Below are positions 16,195-20,247 of a DNA stretch of 20,247 nt, piece by piece. The DNA is from Mastigamoeba balamuthi (taxonomy: Eukaryota > Evosea > Mastigamoebida > Mastigamoebidae): the NCBI GenBank assembly GCA_902651635.1, contig CACRSC010000008.1, positions 193,462 through 213,708 of the forward strand. Direction: 5' to 3'. The notes beneath the pieces are model-generated. The model was given only the letters and a program-made list of their open reading frames with translations. It was not told where the DNA came from and ran no database searches. The first letter of the stretch is position 1, and each line of letters begins with the position of its first letter. The position numbers were made by a program, and so were the translations under genes.

Positions 16195-17880
16195 CGGAAC
16201 GGACGACGTGGCGAGCGCAGAACAAAATCCCCCGCAGATTTCGGGCAGATATTAAGATCTTGAACGTACGGAAGAATCCGCGACTGCCATTGCATCACAG
16301 GAATCTCCGCTGATTCTGCGGGAATCTCTCCCGCTTTTTCTGAAAAGACCCCGGCCTAGCTGTGCTGCCCGGCACGGTCCAGCGTCTCGGCGAACACCCC
16401 CCCTCTGCTCGGACAGTGCCTGGGGAGCGCGTACCGGCATGGCAGATGCCCTGTATGCAGCCACGCGGTCCCCCTCGCAGCACGAGGAAGGCTTGATTTA
16501 AGGAAACAACTGTATGCCATTTGTTGTGCACTAGTTTGGGGCTCTCTAGATCAGAGCAATAAAAGACCTGTGTTTCTGAGTGCAGGGGGAGCGACGTCAT
16601 TCACCGGGGCGGGAGTCAATTGAACGGAGGAATCCTGACGCAGGTTCAGCAGGATTTTCTGCTGACGTCCTTGCTCTCGCAGATTGATCCACAACATTCG
16701 GTGGACCTTAGGAAAGAACTCCGTACTCACCACTTGTTGAGCTTGAAAGTCTCGGCTCGTTGAATTTGAAGCATCTGGGTACTTGGGGTCATGGTCACTC
16801 TCGACGTGAGACAGCTTGGTGAACTTGGTACCAGGGGTCGGAAGACGGAGGGGCCTGCAGTGTCCGGGGCGTCTCTCGGAAAAGGCCCTTCAGGAAAAAC
16901 CGAGAGGCCTTGCCGTATGGACCTGCTTCGTTGCCTATCGACCCTGAATTAGCACAAACACACACACGCACGTGACGCACACACACAAAACTCGCAGGAC
17001 TGTGATAGCTGTGAGGAACTAATACAGGGGCACTAGGGCCACTTCATGAATCGAGGACTGAGTCGCCTGAGGGCATGAGCCGCTGCAGGGGCCCGAGGCC
17101 CACTTGAAATCATGAGGACGATCCATTGCCCATGCAGATCGTCACAACTCTTCCCACTCGCCCATCAGCACCACTTGAGTCATGATCACCCATGGCCAGT
17201 GCCTCGGGGATGGGGGCCCCACTCTTGGTGCATGCTGTTACGGCCATCACTGCCTGGAGCAATTGGCACTCAGTGTCACTCGTACGAGTATTCAATTCGT
17301 ACTGAGCTTGACTTTCCCTTATGGGGTTTGTTTTCAGAGCAGAGTTCTCGGCAGGATGGGATTTGCGAGGAACTGGACCTCGGACAGATCCCACTCTCCA
17401 GAACCTCTCCAGGGCATGAGAATGTAATACCTTAATGTCAGCAGATGGTATCCACTGCTGGTTTCCATCTGGGGGAAGCCATACGTCATAGAGTATCATG
17501 TAACTGCCCTTCCTCTTACGTGCAGCTACGATTCAGGCGCTGCCCTGTTCCTCACAAAGGGCTCGTCGCTCTTGCACCCTGGATGCTAAGGCAGATGGCT
17601 CCCCCTTCTGCAGAGACAGGCCAGACTCGTGCAACAGTAGTGCATCACCTGATTGAAGAGCTGGCGGCCAGGATGCCGAGTCCTGACTGTGAGGTGCTGG
17701 CACTAGGTCCAAGCCACCCTGCACGCCACCCTGTGGACCTATCGGTCCCCATGATGGTTCATCTCGTGGACTGGGGGAGCCCCTCTGCGGACCTTGGCTG
17801 GGCTCCTTGTCCGTCGTTCCTTTTGCTTTGGGTTTGCCAGGCCTTCTCGGTGGACCTTTGCAGTGAACCTCTGGGTCATC
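16195..17880. other. Region between the KEQ-repeat gene and the retroelement pol region, no confident gene
   Basis: The first 100 bases should contain the promoter of the minus-strand gene. Beyond about 16.6 kb the sequence has a base composition like that of the retroelement, with few CpG, and may hold its 3' part (integrase tail, 3' untranslated region or LTR on the minus strand), but I could not define LTR ends, a polypurine tract or a terminal TG...CA. A short CA-dinucleotide tract lies at about 16952-16988. The minus-strand frame at 17110-17499 shows no recognised domain. Confidence 0.4.
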
Positions 17881-18440
17881 TGATCATCTTGACAGCTGCT
17901 TCAGCTTGCCCATCAGTTTGCAGGTGGTACGCAGTCGTGAAGGCATGCTGTGTGCCCAGCAGTCGTGGGACTTCCGTCATGACCTGTCCTGCCAGGTTCG
18001 CTTCTTGGTCCCAGACCAGCAGTCGCAGGGTGCCCAGCTAGCACACCACATATTCGATGAATACCTGAGCACAGGCTGTTGCTGAGGTCAAAGTCAGTGG
18101 CTCTGCCACAGTCCACTGAGTGAATGCATCCATGAACACTATGAAGTGCTTGACTCCAGTAGTAGAGGATGCTCACATAGGGCCTGCAAGGTCCACATAC
18201 ATGTGTTCGAGGGGTGCTCCAATCGGGATGGGGTCCAGGTAGGGCTGCAGGACTTGATGTTGTCAAGTTTGCTGGCACAGAGGGCATGTGTTAACGTACT
18301 GGATGCACACTACACTGGTTGACTGAGCTGGCCAGAACCAATATGGGCGCAGCCTTCACAGTGTCTTCTTGATGCCCATGTGAGCTGCCAGAGAGTCGTC
18401 ATGTGCCAGAGCCAGTGCTGCTGTGCGCAGGCTCTCCAGC
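17880..18440 (-). pseudogene. Retroelement integrase, interrupted by stops
   Basis: A single minus-strand frame contains a zinc-binding HHCC region (HDDSLAAH and CPLC), a core motif VDLAGP, FMDAFTQW, and the LQTDGQAE segment carrying the catalytic Glu. The frame is interrupted by stops at 18356-18358, 18263-18265, 18173-18175 and 18038-18040 without changing phase. At least the first three are TGA where CGA would be natural. The middle SD-type catalytic segment is poorly conserved. The gene is dead as read. Confidence 0.8.
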
Positions 18441-18583
18441 AGGAAAATGGGTCATAGGGGATCTGGTGAACCACGAGGCCCTCAAAGTAAGACCTGCAAC
18501 ACCCCGTGGTCATCCAAGATGCACGTTGTGAGGTCCACCTGCTTGGAGATCGAATCATCTGGCAGTGCTCAGGGCCCAGTAGC

Positions 18584-19216
18584 TCAGAGGTAGTGCACTA
18601 TAGGCCCTGTGAGCTCATCACGCTCTTGCACCTGTCGAAGCTCATCCATCGAGCCTGCCACGAACAGGCCAATCTGCCCTGTAGCTGCCAGGACTGCACG
18701 GGTTGCCTGCTTCTCTCCTTCAGTTGTCTCTGTAGCTGGAGCAGATGCAGTCGATGATGCCAGGGGCCGTGGAGCACGAGTTAGGCCATCTGCATTACCA
18801 TGGACTCGGCTGGGGTGATGACGAATCATGAAGTCATGCCCTTGCAGCTTCATCACCCAGTGAGCCAGTCTGCCACTCGGATCCTTGGCTCAGATGATGC
18901 GCACGAGAGCCTCATGGTCCCATGACCTAAAGTGCTCGACCCCCCATACAGCAGCAAGTCCTTCCTTTTCTGTAGCAGTGTAGTTTGACTCAGTGCCATT
19001 CATAGTGTGTGATGCATATGCAATGGGCTGCTCACGTCCGAGCTGCACTTGTGACAGTACGACTTCCAGGGTTCGAGTTGTTTCTCTCATGTCCATCTGA
19101 ATCACGAAGGGAATAGACCAGTCGGGAAATACCAACATAGGTGCTTGCACTAGGGCCTGCTTCAGGTCATCGAAGACAGCATTCCTTCTGTAGTAATGCA
19201 TGTAGGGGTACTGCAC
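18584..19216 (-). pseudogene. Retroelement RNase H and connection region, frame-shifted
   Basis: Minus-strand segments carry FPDWSIPFVIQMD, PIAYASHTMNGTESNYTATEKEGLAAV (given here only as family landmarks PIAYAS and TEKEGLAAV) and, in a neighbouring frame, HDFMIRHHPSRVHGNADGLTR. These are characteristic of the Ty3/gypsy RNase H domain and the segment following it. A stop at 18890-18892 and a frame change near 18860-18890 break the domain. Confidence 0.75.
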
Positions 19217-19241
19217 GGCCAGCGAAGTGATGGATGAACTG

Positions 19242-20026
19242 TCAGTAGTATGTGGCCAGACCTAGGAATCCTCGTAGCTCCTTGATGTTCACCAGTTGGA
19301 GCATGTACAACAGGGCATCCACCTTTACACATTGCACCGACAGGCCATCAGGCTGGATCACATGGCCTTGAAATTCCACAGTGTTCTTGAAGAAATGGCA
19401 CTTGAATAGCCACAATTTCATGTTCGCCTTTTGGAACTGCATAAGAACCTTCTCAAGCAGCTGAAGGTGGATTTCTATGTCTTGGCTGAACAGAATCACG
19501 TCGTCAATATACACGAGAGCTCTTTTCCACATCAGCCCTCGTAGCAGTAAGTCCATGAACCTCTGGAACGTGGCCAGGGCGTTTTTTAGTCTGAAACTGA
19601 GGACGTTGTACTTGAAGTACCCATTCCGAGTAGAGAATGCCGTCTTCTCACAGTCCTCATTGTGCATCACGATTTGATTGTAACCACTGAGGGCATCCAG
19701 AGTAGTGAAGAACGAACAACAGTGCATTGTCTTAAGGACCTTATCAATGCATGAAACAAGTAGATGTCGCTCTTCATCACAGAGTTCAACACTTTGTAAT
19801 CCATGCAGAAACGAAGGTGGCCATCCTTCTTTGGAACAATGACCACTGGTGCTGACCAGGGTGAGACACTTTCTCGAATGATGTTAGCCTTTAACATGTG
19901 ATCGACCTCTTCAGTAATATAGCACTGTAGGTATTGTGGCTGCCTGTAGGGCTCCTGTAGATTGGGCTTCCCTCCTCCCGTTTGGGTTCTTGGGGCAGTA
20001 TCATAGGGCATGTCCGAGTTTTTCAC
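19242..20026 (-). pseudogene. Retroelement reverse transcriptase, frame-shifted
   Basis: Two overlapping minus-strand frames together cover a Ty3/gypsy reverse transcriptase. The upstream part (20026-19667) has the SPWSAPVVIVPKKDG and RFCMDYKVLN motifs. The downstream part (19727-19242) has LDALSGYNQI, the catalytic YIDD box with DVILFS, and GFLGLATYY at its end. The frame changes near 19680-19730, and a TGA at 19242-19244 follows ATYY. This is a decayed copy. Confidence 0.85.
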
Positions 20027-20103
20027 AGCACTCGCAGGGTATCAGGCAATTGATTACCACTCCAATTCAGCGAAAAAGATCCAGCCAAAAGGGGATGAAC
20101 TAA

Positions 20104-20178
20104 GCCCTGGCCCCCCTGGGGGGTTCTTTTAACTCGAGAGACTGGTAGAGGGCGTGTACTCTCCAGGGGGGCCAGGGC
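20104..20178. repeat. Perfect 16-bp inverted repeat with 43-nt loop
   Basis: GCCCTGGCCCCCCTGG (20104-20119) is the exact inverse complement of 20163-20178. The two arms are separated by 43 bases and could form a very stable stem in DNA or RNA. It lies just upstream, in the sense of the retroelement's minus-strand reading, of the reverse transcriptase. Confidence 0.85.
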
Positions 20179-20247
20179 CGAGGTGATCCCTTTGCATTGA
20201 TATTTTTGGCGCATATCTTCCTCTTCTTTTACTGCTTGGCTGGCAGA

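Larger units (their letters stand above)
17880..20247 (-). mobile_element. Degenerate Ty3/gypsy-type retroelement, pol region (runs off right edge)
   Basis: On the minus strand the domain order is reverse transcriptase, RNase H, integrase, which is the Ty3/gypsy order. The reading frame is broken by frameshifts and several stop codons, so this copy is not expected to make a functional polyprotein. Gag, protease and one LTR would lie to the right of the window. The left boundary given is the end of the recognisable integrase, not the true end of the element. Confidence 0.85.

Noticed and set aside
19667-20026. Programmed frameshift in the retroelement reverse transcriptase
   Set aside because: The break falls inside a catalytic domain and is accompanied by other stops and frame changes, so random decay is simpler.
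1-20247. tRNA, rRNA or other structured RNA genes
   Set aside because: No cloverleaf with the usual conserved boxes or recognisable rRNA segment was noticed on reading, though a small one could be missed without a covariance search.

Overview
This window looks like nuclear DNA from a GC-rich, intron-bearing, probably unicellular eukaryote. Genes are packed closely on both strands, most are interrupted by short introns (47 to 138 nt), the standard stop codons are used, and the mobile elements are eukaryotic (a hAT DNA transposon and a Ty3/gypsy-type retroelement). I cannot name the species. Many 5' splice sites read GTGCGY rather than GTAAGT, a preference known from some GC-rich protists and algae. 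All intron and exon limits below come from hand splicing; every multi-exon gene closes in frame from start to stop, which supports the models but does not prove them.

Layout. 1-573 (+): 3' part of a gene for an acidic protein with a ZZ-like zinc finger. 740-2940 (-): five-exon gene ending in a divergent protein-kinase-like domain of the kind seen in Crinkler-type and fungal FunK1-like proteins. 3660-6081 (+): three tandem intronless genes for 93-residue secreted ten-cysteine peptides of the macin (theromacin-like) antimicrobial type, sharing an upstream element. 6528-8466 (-): seven-exon legumain (C13 asparaginyl endopeptidase) with a signal peptide, both catalytic residues and a cysteine-rich segment in its C-terminal part, lying tail to tail with the macin cluster. 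9190-12401: a complete hAT transposon with an 8-bp target duplication and a six-exon transposase. It sits 92 bp upstream of the start codon of the next gene. 12502-15287 (+): seven-exon gene for a 747-residue Ala/Leu-rich helical protein of unknown function. 15349-16194 (-): three-exon gene for a 238-residue unknown protein with a Lys-Glu-Gln repeat tail. About 17880-20247 (-): decayed Ty3/gypsy pol region that runs off the right edge.

The most interesting part is 3.5-8.5 kb. Macins are best known from leeches, molluscs and Hydra. A three-gene array next to a secreted or lysosomal cysteine protease would fit a phagosomal or secreted antibacterial function in a bacteria-eating cell. The peptide family assignment rests on directly visible cysteine spacing and motifs. 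The functional link to the protease is inference only.
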